Part shown: one piece after another, positions 48,925 to 60,087 of the stretch
Numbering within the stretch: the stretch's first letter is position 1
How the letters are laid out: every line of letters begins with the position of its first letter
NCBI GenBank assembly: GCA_947593515.1
Contig: CANQDQ010000006.1
Location: 1-64,000 of the forward strand
Reading direction: 5' to 3'
Source of the DNA: an uncultured Bacteroidales bacterium
GTDB taxonomy: Bacteria; Bacteroidota; Bacteroidia; Bacteroidales; UBA11471
DNA: 64,000 nucleotides
Notes under the pieces: generated by a model
Told to the model about the DNA's origin: nothing
Seen by the model: the letters and a program-made list of their open reading frames with translations, nothing else
Databases searched by the model: none
Program-made: the position numbers and the translations under genes

Positions 48925-50595
48925 ATGCGTCGAACAATTGTACTTGCCCTCTGTTTTGCCGTCGCCGCAGCGATGCCGTGCACGGCGCAAAAAAAGAAAA
49001 ATCCCGCTTTCGATGCCACGCAGGGCATCGGCATTTTCGGCTCCGTGCTGAAAGAACTGAACACTTTTTACGTCGATACGCCCGACGTCGAAACGCTCGT
49101 GGAGGAGGGCATCAATGCCATGCTCTACACGCTCGACCCCTATACGGTATATATCCCTGAGACGGAGAGCGACGATTTCAAATTCATGACGACAGGCGAA
49201 TACGGCGGTATCGGCTCTCTCATCAGCACCCGCGACAGCTTTACCTATATCGCCGAACCGTATGAGGGGCTTCCCGCGCAGATGTGCGGTCTGAAAGCCG
49301 GCGACAAGATACTGCGCATCGACTCCGTTTCGGCGGTAGGACTTCCGTCCGAAAAGGTGAGTGAGCGCCTCAAAGGTCCGGCAAATACCATTGTAACCGT
49401 CGTAGTGGAGCGCCCTGAAACGCTCGACACGCTCACGTTCGACGTCGTGCGCAAAAAAATCGTCCTGCCTGCCGTTCCCTATTACGGTGTGCTGCGCGAC
49501 GGCATCGGCTACATCTATCTGCAAAGTTTCACCGACAAGGCAGCCGCCGAAGTAAAAGAGGCTCTGCTCGACCTGAAAAAGAATCATCATATCGATGCCC
49601 TTATTCTCGACCTGCGCAGCAATCCGGGCGGCATTCTCGACGAAGCCCTGCAAATCATCAACTATTTCGTGCCCAAAGGCGTCGAAGTGTTATCGACGCG
49701 GGGGCGCGTAAAACAGTGGGACCGTACCTACAAAACGACACAAAAACCTATCGACGAGAATATTCCGCTTGCCGTGTTGATAAACAGTGAATCGGCGTCG
49801 GCATCGGAAATCGTATCGGGTACGCTGCAAGACCTCGACCGCGCCGTCGTACTGGGCGAACGCTCTTTCGGGAAAGGGCTCGTGCAATCGACCCGCCCGC
49901 TGCCCTATAACGGCATGCTCAAAATCACGACATCGAAATACTACATTCCCAGCGGACGGTCGATACAAGCCATCGACTACTCGCACCGCAACGCCGCCGG
50001 TCGGGCTGAACGCATACCCGACAGCCTGACAACGGCCTACACCACCGCCGGCGGACGCATCGTGCGCGACGGCGGCGGCATCACCCCCGACATAAAAATA
50101 GAACTGCCGCAGATTCCCAACATCGTCTATTACCTCGTAACCGACCGACAAGTTTTCGACTACGCGACACGTTTCGAGCAGCAGCACCCGACCATCGCTC
50201 CGATAGAAGAATTTGTCATCACGGACGAGATATACAACGACTTCAAAACCTACGTCAAGGGAAAAGATTTCAAATACGACCGCCGCAGCGAAAAAGCGCT
50301 TGAAGAATTGCGCAAATGGGCGAAATTCGAGGGCTATTACGACGATGCCGAAGACGAAATAAATTCGTTGACCCAAAAGCTGTCGCACAACCTCGACCGC
50401 GACCTCGATGCCTTCCGCAAAGAGATAGAAGAACAACTGGCTGCGGAAATCGTCAAACGGTACTACTACCAAAAAGGCGAAATCAAAGAGAATCTCAAAC
50501 ACGACCCCATCGTACAAAAAGCCGAAGAGATACTCCTCGACCGGAACCGGTACGATGTCTTGCTCAAACCGGCACCCACCGAAAAAGAAAAATAA
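48925..50595 (+). CDS. S41 family C-terminal processing peptidase with PDZ domain
   Basis: GGIGSLIS...LKAGDKILRIDSVSAVGL...ILDLRSNPGGILDEAL...INSESASASEIVSGTLQDLDRAVVLGERSFGKG. Confidence 0.93.
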   Translation: MRRTIVLALCFAVAAAMPCTAQKKKNPAFDATQGIGIFGSVLKELNTFYVDTPDVETLVEEGINAMLYTLDPYTVYIPETESDDFKFMTTGEYGGIGSLISTRDSFTYIAEPYEGLPAQMCGLKAGDKILRIDSVSAVGLPSEKVSERLKGPANTIVTVVVERPETLDTLTFDVVRKKIVLPAVPYYGVLRDGIGYIYLQSFTDKAAAEVKEALLDLKKNHHIDALILDLRSNPGGILDEALQIINYFVPKGVEVLSTRGRVKQWDRTYKTTQKPIDENIPLAVLINSESASASEIVSGTLQDLDRAVVLGERSFGKGLVQSTRPLPYNGMLKITTSKYYIPSGRSIQAIDYSHRNAAGRAERIPDSLTTAYTTAGGRIVRDGGGITPDIKIELPQIPNIVYYLVTDRQVFDYATRFEQQHPTIAPIEEFVITDEIYNDFKTYVKGKDFKYDRRSEKALEELRKWAKFEGYYDDAEDEINSLTQKLSHNLDRDLDAFRKEIEEQLAAEIVKRYYYQKGEIKENLKHDPIVQKAEEILLDRNRYDVLLKPAPTEKEK

Positions 50596-50597
50596 AT

Positions 50598-51134
50598 ATG
50601 GCTGTCGAAACCACACCGCTGCTCGAGCCTTACCGTTTCTGTCCGCGCTGCGGGTCGGACAAGTTTGTCGGAAACAATGCCCAGTCGAAACGCTGTCTGT
50701 CGTGCGGGCTGGAATATTACGTTAATCCCCGTGCTGCCGTGGTGGCACTCATCACCGACAAAGCCGGAAACATACTCGTGTGCCGGCGCGCCAAAGAGCC
50801 GGCGCAAGGAACGCTCGACCTGCCCGGCGGATTCACCGACCTGAACGAAACCGCCGAAGAAGCTGTCGCGCGCGAGGTGCTCGAAGAGACCTCTTTGGTC
50901 GTAACCCGCTGCCGCTACCTCTTTTCCCTGCAAAACCGCTACCTCTACACCGGCGTCGTCATACCGACGATGGATCTCTTTTTTGCCTGCGAAGTCGCCG
51001 ACCTTTCGCCGCTCTCGGCACACGACGATGTGGCAGCCGTCCGCTTCCTTCCCCGTGCGGAAATAAAGCCGGAACTGTTCGGTCTCGCCTCTGTACGTAA
51101 AGGCATTGCCCGTATTTTGGAAGAAAACTTTTAG
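50598..51134 (+). CDS. NUDIX hydrolase with N-terminal zinc ribbon
   Basis: CPRCGSDK...[29 protein letters not shown] Nudix box. Confidence 0.92.
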   Translation: MAVETTPLLEPYRFCPRCGSDKFVGNNAQSKRCLSCGLEYYVNPRAAVVALITDKAGNILVCRRAKEPAQGTLDLPGGFTDLNETAEEAVAREVLEETSLVVTRCRYLFSLQNRYLYTGVVIPTMDLFFACEVADLSPLSAHDDVAAVRFLPRAEIKPELFGLASVRKGIARILEENF

Positions 51135-51288
51135 TGCTTTTTCCGAAATTTTGTTCAGAGCAGAATTTTTATTTTTCACAAGTTATCGCTACCTTTGTTC
51201 GGATAAAAAAGAGCCGATGAGGCACGTTGCCCGATGCCCGCCGACCGATAAACGAACCCATAAAACTTTCCTGCCTGTGGCAAAAGAG

Positions 51289-53895
51289 ATGACCGAAACA
51301 CCGCTGATGAAGCAATACATCGAGATGAAAGCCGTTCACCCCGATGCCATTCTGCTGTTTCGGGTAGGCGACTTTTACGAAACCTTTTCCGACGATGCCA
51401 TTACGGCGTCCGAGATACTGGGCATTACGCTCACCCGTCGGGCGAACGGCGTGGCGCAATACGTCGAACTCGCCGGATTTCCGCATCACGCCCTCGACAC
51501 TTATCTTCCGAAACTCGTGCGGGCAGGCAAGCGGGTGGCTATCTGCGAACAGCTCGAAGACCCCAAACTTACCAAAAAGTTAGTGAAACGCGGTATCACC
51601 GAGTTGGTAACGCCGGGTGTCGCCATCGACGACAACATTCTCGACCACAAGGAAAACAACTTTTTAGCCGGCATACATTTCGGGAAAAACAGCTGCGGCG
51701 TCGCCTTTCTGGACATTTCCACCGGCGAATTTCTGACCGCCGAAGGCAATTACGACTACGTGGACAAACTGTTGGGAAATTTCCAGCCCAAAGAGATTCT
51801 TTTCGAGCGGGGCAAACGGAAAACCTTCGAGGAACATTTCGGCACCCGCTATTTCACCTTTGAACTCGACGACTGGATTTTCACCGAAGAGGCAGCCACC
51901 GAGCGGCTGCTGCGCCATTTCGGCACCAAAAACCTGAAAGGATTCGGCGTGCAGCACCTCCCGCTCGGCATCATCGCCTCAGGCTCGCTGCTACACTACC
52001 TCGACATCACCCAGCACACGCACATCGCGCACATACTTTCGCTCTCCCGCATCGAAGCCGACCGCTACGTGCGCCTCGACAAATTCACCATACGCAGCCT
52101 CGAACTGCTCGGCACGATGAACGAAGGCGGCAAAAGCCTGCTCGACATCATCGACCGTACCGTATCGCCGATGGGGGCGCGGCTGCTGCGGCGGTGGCTC
52201 TCGTTCCCGCTGAAAGAGATACAGCCCATACGCGACCGGCAGGCTGCCGTCGAATACTTCTTCCGCAACCCCGAAGCCAAAGAGCTTATCGACAAACAGC
52301 TGTCGCTCGTCGGCGACCTCGAACGCCTGCTCTCCAAAGTGGCGGCAGGTCGCATCACCCCGCGCGAAACGGTACAGCTGCGGGTATCGCTTGCCGCCAT
52401 AGAGCCGATACGCGACTGCTGCCAGAATGCCGACGAAGAAGTGGTGCAGCGCATCGCAGCGCAACTCAACCCGTGCGCCCTCATACGCGACCGCATCGAA
52501 CGGGAAATTTCGCCCGACGCCCCGACGCTCGTCAATCGCGGCGGCATCATCGCCGCAGGCGTAAACGCCGAACTCGACGAACTGCGCGAAATTTCCTATT
52601 CGGGCAAAGACTATCTGCTGCATCTGCAACAGCAGGAAAGCGAACGCACCGGCATCTCCAGCCTGAAAATCGGCTACAACAACGTATTCGGCTACTACAT
52701 CGAAGTGCGGAACACGCACAAAGACAAGGTGCCCGAAGAGTGGATACGCAAACAGACCCTCGTGGGCGCCGAACGCTATATCACGCAGGAACTGAAAGAC
52801 TACGAGGAGAAAATACTCGGCGCCGAAGAAAAAATCCTGACGCTCGAAACAAAACTCTTCAACGACCTCGTGCAGGCGATTGTCGATTTCATTCCCGCCA
52901 TACAGCTCGATGCCAACCTGCTGGCTCGCCTCGACTGCCTGCTCTCCTTTGCCAAAGCCGCAGAAGAATATCACTACATACGCCCCGATGTAAACGACTC
53001 TTTCACCATCGACATCAAAGAGGGGCGGCACCCCGTCATCGAACGGCAGATGCCGCCGGGCGAAAGTTACATATCGAACAGCGTGATGCTCGACAACGAC
53101 CACCAGCAAATCATCATGATTACGGGTCCGAACATGGCGGGAAAATCGGCGCTGCTGCGGCAAACGGCACTGATTGTCATCATGGCGCAAATCGGGAGTT
53201 TCGTGCCCGCCGAAGCCGCACACATCGGGGTGGTCGATAAGGTATTCACCCGTGTCGGCGCCTCCGACAACATATCGCTCGGCGAATCGACCTTCATGGT
53301 GGAGATGAACGAAGCCGCCGACATACTCAACAACCTTTCCGACCGCAGCCTCGTGCTTTTCGACGAACTGGGTCGCGGCACGAGCACCTACGACGGCATT
53401 TCCATTGCTTGGGCTATCGTCGAATACATACACGAACACCGCCGCGCCCGCGCCAAAACGCTCTTTGCCACGCATTACCACGAATTGAACGAAATGGAAA
53501 AGACTTTCCGCCGCGTCGCCAATTACAATGTGTCGGTAAAGGAGGTGGACAATCGGGTGATTTTCCTGCGCAAACTCGTACGGGGCGGCAGCGAACACAG
53601 CTTCGGCATACATGTGGCAAAACTTGCCGGTATGCCGCAAGCCGTCGTACAACGCGCCGGCGAAATACTGCACCAGCTCGAAAGCGACAACCGCAAAAAC
53701 GGCATCGCCAAGCCGAAGGTCGAACCGAAAGAAACGACGACGCAAGGCGGTGTGCAACTCAGCTTCTTCCAGCTCGACGACCCCATATTGAGTCAGGTGC
53801 GCGACGAAATACTCCACACCGACATCAACAACCTTACCCCCGTCGATGCCCTCAACAAACTCAACGACATTCGCAAAATCATCACCGGAAAATAA
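51289..53895 (+). CDS. mutS: DNA mismatch repair protein MutS
   Basis: [64 protein letters not shown]. An upstream in-frame Met at 51217 is an alternative start. Confidence 0.97.
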   Translation: MTETPLMKQYIEMKAVHPDAILLFRVGDFYETFSDDAITASEILGITLTRRANGVAQYVELAGFPHHALDTYLPKLVRAGKRVAICEQLEDPKLTKKLVKRGITELVTPGVAIDDNILDHKENNFLAGIHFGKNSCGVAFLDISTGEFLTAEGNYDYVDKLLGNFQPKEILFERGKRKTFEEHFGTRYFTFELDDWIFTEEAATERLLRHFGTKNLKGFGVQHLPLGIIASGSLLHYLDITQHTHIAHILSLSRIEADRYVRLDKFTIRSLELLGTMNEGGKSLLDIIDRTVSPMGARLLRRWLSFPLKEIQPIRDRQAAVEYFFRNPEAKELIDKQLSLVGDLERLLSKVAAGRITPRETVQLRVSLAAIEPIRDCCQNADEEVVQRIAAQLNPCALIRDRIEREISPDAPTLVNRGGIIAAGVNAELDELREISYSGKDYLLHLQQQESERTGISSLKIGYNNVFGYYIEVRNTHKDKVPEEWIRKQTLVGAERYITQELKDYEEKILGAEEKILTLETKLFNDLVQAIVDFIPAIQLDANLLARLDCLLSFAKAAEEYHYIRPDVNDSFTIDIKEGRHPVIERQMPPGESYISNSVMLDNDHQQIIMITGPNMAGKSALLRQTALIVIMAQIGSFVPAEAAHIGVVDKVFTRVGASDNISLGESTFMVEMNEAADILNNLSDRSLVLFDELGRGTSTYDGISIAWAIVEYIHEHRRARAKTLFATHYHELNEMEKTFRRVANYNVSVKEVDNRVIFLRKLVRGGSEHSFGIHVAKLAGMPQAVVQRAGEILHQLESDNRKNGIAKPKVEPKETTTQGGVQLSFFQLDDPILSQVRDEILHTDINNLTPVDALNKLNDIRKIITGK

Positions 53896-55158
53896 ATGAA
53901 ACGGTCTGACTTTGAAATCATGGCACCCGTCGGTTCTTACGAATCGCTTGCCGCCGCCATACAAGGCGGTGCCGACTCCATATACTTCGGCATCGAAGGG
54001 CTGAATATGCGCGCCCGCAGCTCCAACAACTTCACCATCGACGACCTGCACGAGATAACCCGCATCTGCCGTGAAAACGGACTGAAAAGCTACCTCACCG
54101 TCAATACGATCATTTACGATAACGACACGGAGCTGCTGCACCGCATCATCGATGCCGCCCGCGATGCCGGACTCTCGGCTGTCATCGCCGGCGACATCGC
54201 CGCCATGTCCTATGCCCGCAGCGTAGGAGTGGAGGTGCACCTCTCTACCCAGCTTAACATCTCCAACACGGAGGCGCTGAAATTCTACGCGCAATTCGCC
54301 GATGTCGTAGTGCTGGCGCGGGAACTCAACCTCGACCAAGTGGCACACATTCATCGGGAAATCGAACGGTTGCACATAACCGGTCCTTCCGGAAAACCGA
54401 TACGCATCGAAATGTTTGCGCACGGCGCCCTCTGCATGGCTGTTTCGGGCAAATGCTACTTGAGCCTCCACGAGCTGAATGCGTCGGCAAACCGCGGCGC
54501 GTGCATGCAGGTGTGCCGGCGTGGCTACACGGTGCGCGACCGCGAAAGCGACATCGAACTCGACGTGGAAAACCAATATATACTCTCGCCGAAAGACCTG
54601 AAAACGATACACTTCATCAACCTGATGATGCAAGCGGGCGTGCGGGTGTTCAAAATCGAGGGGCGCGCCCGCAGTGCGGAATATGTGCGCACGGTGGCGG
54701 AATGCTATCGGGAAGCGATAGAGAGCGTACTCGACCATACGTTCGGCGACGAAAAAATAGCCGATTGGGACAGCCGCCTGAGCAAGGTGTTCAATCGCGG
54801 ATTCTGGAACGGCTACTATATGGGGCAGCGGCTCGGCGAATGGAGCCACACCTACGGCTCGGAAGCCACCCGCGTAAAAGTGTATGTCGCCAAAGGCGTG
54901 AAATATTATTCCCGTCTGGGCGTGGCGGAGTTCGTCATGGAAAGCGGCGAATTGCACGTCGGCGACGAAATCGTCATTACCGGTCCGACCACCGGCGCTA
55001 TCATGACGACGGCAGAGGAGATACGGGTGGATTTGAAGCCCGTCGCCAAAACCGTCAAGGGAGAACATTTTTCCATAAAACTCGACCAGAAAATACGTCC
55101 GTCGGACAAACTCTACAAATGGGAGAAAAATACGAAAGCGGAAAATCCGAAAAATTGA
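53896..55158 (+). CDS. U32 family peptidase
   Basis: MAPVGSYESLAAAIQGGADSIYFG...EMFAHGALCMAVSGKCYLS...RGACMQVCRRGY. Confidence 0.93.
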   Translation: MKRSDFEIMAPVGSYESLAAAIQGGADSIYFGIEGLNMRARSSNNFTIDDLHEITRICRENGLKSYLTVNTIIYDNDTELLHRIIDAARDAGLSAVIAGDIAAMSYARSVGVEVHLSTQLNISNTEALKFYAQFADVVVLARELNLDQVAHIHREIERLHITGPSGKPIRIEMFAHGALCMAVSGKCYLSLHELNASANRGACMQVCRRGYTVRDRESDIELDVENQYILSPKDLKTIHFINLMMQAGVRVFKIEGRARSAEYVRTVAECYREAIESVLDHTFGDEKIADWDSRLSKVFNRGFWNGYYMGQRLGEWSHTYGSEATRVKVYVAKGVKYYSRLGVAEFVMESGELHVGDEIVITGPTTGAIMTTAEEIRVDLKPVAKTVKGEHFSIKLDQKIRPSDKLYKWEKNTKAENPKN

Positions 55159-55207
55159 TTTCCGTACCGAAGTTTTTTCTACTTTTGTCCGACAAAGCAA
55201 TTCTTGT

Positions 55208-58200
55208 GTGAAGATGAAAAAAAGAAACTTATATTTATTCCTTTTCCTTTTGTTTTTTTGCGGAACTCCGCTTCTGTCATCGGCGCAGAAACACATTCGC
55301 ACCGAACAGCCGACCCACACCCGCGAACTGGCAAAACAGATGTACCGCCAGGGCAATTATGCCGGCTGCATCGACCTGATGCGCAGCTACCGCCCTCATG
55401 CCGCCGAGCCTGCCGACAAGGCGGCTGCCGATTACTACATCGCCGCCGCTGCCTATCGCGCCAAAGACCGCGACGCGCTCGCCCTGCTCGAAAGCTATAC
55501 CGTCGCCTATCCCGAAACGCCGCAGTCGGAAGAAATAAAACTCCTCACGGCGCACGCATATTTCGACAAGGGCGATTTCAAAAAGTCCGCCGCTCTGTAT
55601 AACGCTATCGACCTCGACCGCCTTACACCCGACCAACAAGCCGATTTGCTGCTACACTTGGGCATCGCCTATACGCATCTCGGCAAAAACGATGATGCCG
55701 AGCGCTGTTTCGGCGCCGTCATCGCCGTAGGCGGCGAAAAGAAAAATGCCGCGCTCTACCGCAATGCCTATCTGCATTATGTCGAAAAAGAGTATGAAAA
55801 GGCAGGAGAGGGGTTTGCCTATCTGCTCGACGACAAAGAATTTGCACAGCCGTCGTCGGCATTTCTTACGCAATCGTACTTTGCCCGAAACGAATACAAA
55901 AAAGCCATCGACGAGGGAAACCGCTATTTGCAAACCTATCCGAAAGACAGCGTGTATTATGAAATAACGCGTGTCATCGGCGAAAGCCATTTCCGTTCCG
56001 GCAGGCCGAAAGAGGCGGTCGAATATCTTTCCGACTATACCGCCCACACGGCCGCTCCGCTGCGCAGCAGCCTCTACACGCTGGGGGTAGCCTGCTATGA
56101 AAGCGGTGCTTGCGAAGACGCCGTTTCCACGTTAGGTCGAGTTACCGACCAGACCGACGCTTTAGCGCAAAATGCCTACCTGTATATCGGACAAAGCTAT
56201 TTGAAGCTAAACGACAAGACCAACGCCCGACTTGCCTTTGAAATGGCATCGCGCTACACGTTCGACCGGAAAGCGCAGGAAACAGCGCTGTACAACTACG
56301 CCATGCTGCTGCATACCGGCACATTCTCGCCATTCGCCGAGTCGGTTACCGTCTTTGAAAAATTCCTCAATCTCTTTCCGACGTCGCGCTATGCAAGCAC
56401 GGTCAGCGACAATCTGGCGGACGTATATCTGACGACCCGCAACTACGAAACGGCATTGCGCTCCATCAACAAAATAAAACGCCCCGACGCCAAAATACTC
56501 AAAGCCAAACAGCGCATTCTCTACCGGCTCGGCACGGAGCGTTTCGCCGACAACGACCTCGACCGCGCCGCCGACTATTTTGCCCAAGCCATACGGGTGG
56601 GCAGCTACGACAAGGAAGCAAAAGCCGACGCCTACCTGTGGCACGGCGAATGCCTTTACCGAAAAGGGAAATACGCCGAAGCGGCGAAAGACGGGATAAA
56701 CTACCTGAACACCGCCGTCCGCAAAAATCCGCAAGCCTATTACAATCTGGGATACGCCTACTTCAAGCAGCACGATTTCACCAACGCGGCACGCCGATTC
56801 GGCGACTACCTCAGTGCCGAACAACAAAGTCCTGCAAATATGCCGCGCATCGCCGACGCCCACACTCGTCGGGCAGACTGCCTGTATGCCCAACGCGACT
56901 TCGTAGGGGCGGAGGCTTATTACGGCAGAGCCGTCGAACTCTGTCCCGCCACCGGCGACTACGCCCTTTACCAAAAAGGCATCATGGCTGGGCTGCAAAA
57001 AAATCCGACCGAAAAGGCGGCAATCATGCAAGAGGTCGTCCGGAAATATCCCGAATCGGATTATGCCGATGATGCCCTGCTCGAAGAGGGCTTGACCCAC
57101 GTCGCCCTTCGGGACGGAAAAGCCGCCGGCTGTTTCCTGCAACTGCTCGACAACTATCCGCAGCAGGAAACCGCACGCAAAGCAGGGCTGCAACTCGGCA
57201 TGGTCTATTACAACAGCCGGCAGCCGCAAAAAGCCATCGACGCCTACAAGCGTGTCATTTCCACCTATCCGGGCAGCGACGAAGCCCGCCTCGCGCTTCA
57301 AGACCTCAAAGCCATTTACATCGAGCAAAACAAGGTCGATGACTACGCCGCCTACCTCAAAACCGTATCGGGCGACGTGAAGACCGAAGTTTCGGAACTC
57401 GACTCGCTCTCGTTCCTCGTTGCCGAGCGAGCATTCCTGAAACAGCCCGACGCCGCGTCTGCCGCCCAACTCGAACAGTATCTCAAAAAATATCCCGCCG
57501 GCGCTTACACGCTGCCGGCACACAATTACCTGTCGCGCTACCACTACGACAAAAAAGCCTACGGCAAAGCCCGCAAGGAACTCGATTACATCTTGAAGCA
57601 GCCGAACAATCCCTATACGGGCGATGCGCTGCTGCGGCTGGCGGACATACAGGAGCACGATAAAGAGTACGCCGAAGCCTTCCGGAGCTATCAAAAGCTC
57701 GAACCGCTCGCTCAAAACAAAGAGGTGCGGCAGACCGCCCGAGTGGGCATGATGCGCACGGCGCAAAAGTGCGGTATGCACAAGGAGGTTATCGCCGTTA
57801 CCGACAAACTGCTGGCAGAACCCTCCTTGTCGCCCGAATGCGCCCGCGATGCCCATACCGCCCGCGCCGAAAGTTTCATGGCGCTCGGCAACACGGCAAA
57901 AGCGGCAGCGGAATGGGAAGTCCTCGCCCAAGACCCGCGCACCGAAATCGGAGCCAAATCGGCATATCTGCTGGCACAATATCACCTCGACAACAACAAC
58001 GACACCGAAGCCGAAGCCGTCGTAACCCGCCTGCTCGAAACCGGCACGTCGCACCAGTATTGGCTGGCGCGCTGTTTCATCGTGCTTTCCGACGTATATG
58101 CCTTGCGTGGCGACTACTTCCAAGCCAAACAATACCTGTTGAGTTTACAGAACAATTACAAAGGCGACGACGACATCGAAAAACTCATAGCCGTCCGTCT

Positions 58201-58249
58201 CCAAAAATTGCAAACCGCCCAAAACAGCACCAATTCCGACAACCGATGA
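55208..58249 (+). CDS. Large periplasmic tetratricopeptide-repeat protein
   Basis: Signal peptide; many TPR motifs across 1013 aa (e.g. AYYNLGYAYFKQHDFTNAARRFGDYL). Confidence 0.85.
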   Translation: MKMKKRNLYLFLFLLFFCGTPLLSSAQKHIRTEQPTHTRELAKQMYRQGNYAGCIDLMRSYRPHAAEPADKAAADYYIAAAAYRAKDRDALALLESYTVAYPETPQSEEIKLLTAHAYFDKGDFKKSAALYNAIDLDRLTPDQQADLLLHLGIAYTHLGKNDDAERCFGAVIAVGGEKKNAALYRNAYLHYVEKEYEKAGEGFAYLLDDKEFAQPSSAFLTQSYFARNEYKKAIDEGNRYLQTYPKDSVYYEITRVIGESHFRSGRPKEAVEYLSDYTAHTAAPLRSSLYTLGVACYESGACEDAVSTLGRVTDQTDALAQNAYLYIGQSYLKLNDKTNARLAFEMASRYTFDRKAQETALYNYAMLLHTGTFSPFAESVTVFEKFLNLFPTSRYASTVSDNLADVYLTTRNYETALRSINKIKRPDAKILKAKQRILYRLGTERFADNDLDRAADYFAQAIRVGSYDKEAKADAYLWHGECLYRKGKYAEAAKDGINYLNTAVRKNPQAYYNLGYAYFKQHDFTNAARRFGDYLSAEQQSPANMPRIADAHTRRADCLYAQRDFVGAEAYYGRAVELCPATGDYALYQKGIMAGLQKNPTEKAAIMQEVVRKYPESDYADDALLEEGLTHVALRDGKAAGCFLQLLDNYPQQETARKAGLQLGMVYYNSRQPQKAIDAYKRVISTYPGSDEARLALQDLKAIYIEQNKVDDYAAYLKTVSGDVKTEVSELDSLSFLVAERAFLKQPDAASAAQLEQYLKKYPAGAYTLPAHNYLSRYHYDKKAYGKARKELDYILKQPNNPYTGDALLRLADIQEHDKEYAEAFRSYQKLEPLAQNKEVRQTARVGMMRTAQKCGMHKEVIAVTDKLLAEPSLSPECARDAHTARAESFMALGNTAKAAAEWEVLAQDPRTEIGAKSAYLLAQYHLDNNNDTEAEAVVTRLLETGTSHQYWLARCFIVLSDVYALRGDYFQAKQYLLSLQNNYKGDDDIEKLIAVRLQKLQTAQNSTNSDNR

Positions 58250-59988
58250 AACGATATATTCCCATACTGCTTTTCCTCGCCGTATATGCTGCGGCAGACG
58301 CCCAGCAGAAAAACGACGACCCGCTGCGGCGCGAAGTCGTTATCGAAAAAGAGTTCACCCCGATTGTGCGCGATGCGTCAAAAATCAACTCCATACCCGA
58401 ATTGGAAGTTTCGGCTTCGACGCACCCCGACACCCGATACGCCGATTGGAACACCCCTTATAACACCGGCAACGCACTTACCCCGCTTTCGGCGGGCGAC
58501 AACGGCGCCGAAGTACCGGACAGGCAGCACGGCTATGCCCGCTTCGTTATCGGCAACTACCTGAACATAAACGCCAACGCCGGCGTGCGCATCGTCGATA
58601 CCCAAAAAGACAGACTGCTGCTGTGGTACGGGCACAACTCCTGCAACGCACATCTTTCTTTTCTCGAAAAAGAAGGAAAGACGTGGCAGCGCCGCAACGA
58701 CAACAAACTGCGCCTGAAATACACGCACGATTTCACAAAAGGTCGCTGGAACTTCGACGCCGACTACCGCTACAATACCTTTAACTACTATGGCATGCCG
58801 CTGAACGATATTCCCTCGAGGGTATCGGGAAGCAACCAGCAAACCGTACAGCAATACGGATTTACAACCTCTTTCCTCTCGGCGCCGGACAAAACATTCA
58901 ACTACACCATCGAAGCCGCCTACCACGGCTACAACAACGATTTGGGTCTGTACTACGGCGAGCGCGGCGGCATCGAAAATCATGTTACCGTAGCATTCGA
59001 CGGAAACGTCGCGATAAACGACCGCCACAAAGCGGGCATCGCCCTAAGTATGGATAACCTGCACTACAACCGGTGTCAAACACAACCGATTGCCGACGAC
59101 CCTGCTCTTGAAGGAGAGAAAAACACCCACACGATCATCGGCTTGGAACCCTATTTCGCCATCGAAAAAGAGGCGCTCCGATTCAAAGCGGGAGTATCGA
59201 TAGACTTTTCTTTCAATTACGGTACCATATTCCGTATTGCGCCCGACGTGAAATTCGAGTGGCATTTCGACAAAGCCGGCGTGCTCTACACCGAACTCAC
59301 CGGCGGAAAAAGCCTCAACACGTGGCGCCGCATGAGTGCGCTGACGGAGTATATCGACCCGACAACCATTCTGCCCGACACCTATACCCCAGCCGACTTC
59401 ACGCTCGGATTCCGCTCCTCCGTCCTCAAAAAATTTCATTTTGCTCTCTACGGCGGTATAAAATATTGTGTCGATGCCCTTTTCGACTGCCGAATGGAAC
59501 ATCTCGATGTCTCCGCATCTTCTACGATGGCAACCCGCAGCGTCATCGGCTTCTACTCCGACGACGCCTACGCATGGAAAGTCGGTGCCGAAATGCAGTA
59601 CTCCCTGCTGGATATTCTCACCGCCCGGCTGGCATGGGAGCACAACGAATGGCGCAGCGACGGGGCGCGAATACGCTTTTCGCAGCCGCGCGACGAGTGG
59701 AACGTCGATGTTACTGTTACCCCCATAAAACCGCTCGACATAAAAGCAGGGTTCTACTATGCCGGCGGCTTGGGCTATGTAAATCAATCGTGGGGAAACA
59801 TCGTCTACGATGAAGCAGGCGCCCTGCCCAACATCGCCAATCTCGATCTCGGCGCCACGTACCGGCTTAACAAAATGATACATTTTTCGCTGCAATTCAA
59901 TAATCTGCTTTCGCGAAAGTATGATTTATTTTATGGAATGCCGGCGCAACGCTTTCATTTTCTGGTAGGTATGGGCATCGTTTTCTAA
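58246..59988 (+). CDS. Outer-membrane beta-barrel protein (TonB-receptor-like barrel without obvious plug domain)
   Basis: Signal peptide MKRYIPILLFLAVYAAADAQ; alternating beta-strand pattern; C-terminal aromatic F; ATGA overlap with the TPR gene. Confidence 0.75.
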   Translation: MKRYIPILLFLAVYAAADAQQKNDDPLRREVVIEKEFTPIVRDASKINSIPELEVSASTHPDTRYADWNTPYNTGNALTPLSAGDNGAEVPDRQHGYARFVIGNYLNINANAGVRIVDTQKDRLLLWYGHNSCNAHLSFLEKEGKTWQRRNDNKLRLKYTHDFTKGRWNFDADYRYNTFNYYGMPLNDIPSRVSGSNQQTVQQYGFTTSFLSAPDKTFNYTIEAAYHGYNNDLGLYYGERGGIENHVTVAFDGNVAINDRHKAGIALSMDNLHYNRCQTQPIADDPALEGEKNTHTIIGLEPYFAIEKEALRFKAGVSIDFSFNYGTIFRIAPDVKFEWHFDKAGVLYTELTGGKSLNTWRRMSALTEYIDPTTILPDTYTPADFTLGFRSSVLKKFHFALYGGIKYCVDALFDCRMEHLDVSASSTMATRSVIGFYSDDAYAWKVGAEMQYSLLDILTARLAWEHNEWRSDGARIRFSQPRDEWNVDVTVTPIKPLDIKAGFYYAGGLGYVNQSWGNIVYDEAGALPNIANLDLGATYRLNKMIHFSLQFNNLLSRKYDLFYGMPAQRFHFLVGMGIVF

Positions 59989-60087
59989 CCGTTTCACGGC
60001 AAAAAATTTTTTTAACGGTTAAATATCGGATTTTCAAACGCATTTTTTTCTACTTTTGCAGGCGGAAAATTAAATTCGCGAGAGAAG

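Noticed and set aside
51991-55356. 1121-aa minus-strand ORF antisense to mutS and the U32 peptidase
   Set aside because: Fully antisense to two strongly recognised genes; low-complexity V/F/G/H/R-rich translation typical of the antisense frame of these genes; no recognisable domain
56207-58132. 641-aa minus-strand ORF antisense to the TPR gene (and similar ones at 60148-61938, 39625-40785, 31357-32505, 12125-13171)
   Set aside because: Same antisense-shadow pattern; reported plus-strand genes explain the sequence
58246-59988. Canonical TonB-dependent receptor of a SusC/D-type system
   Set aside because: No plug domain or SusD partner visible; neighbour is a TPR protein
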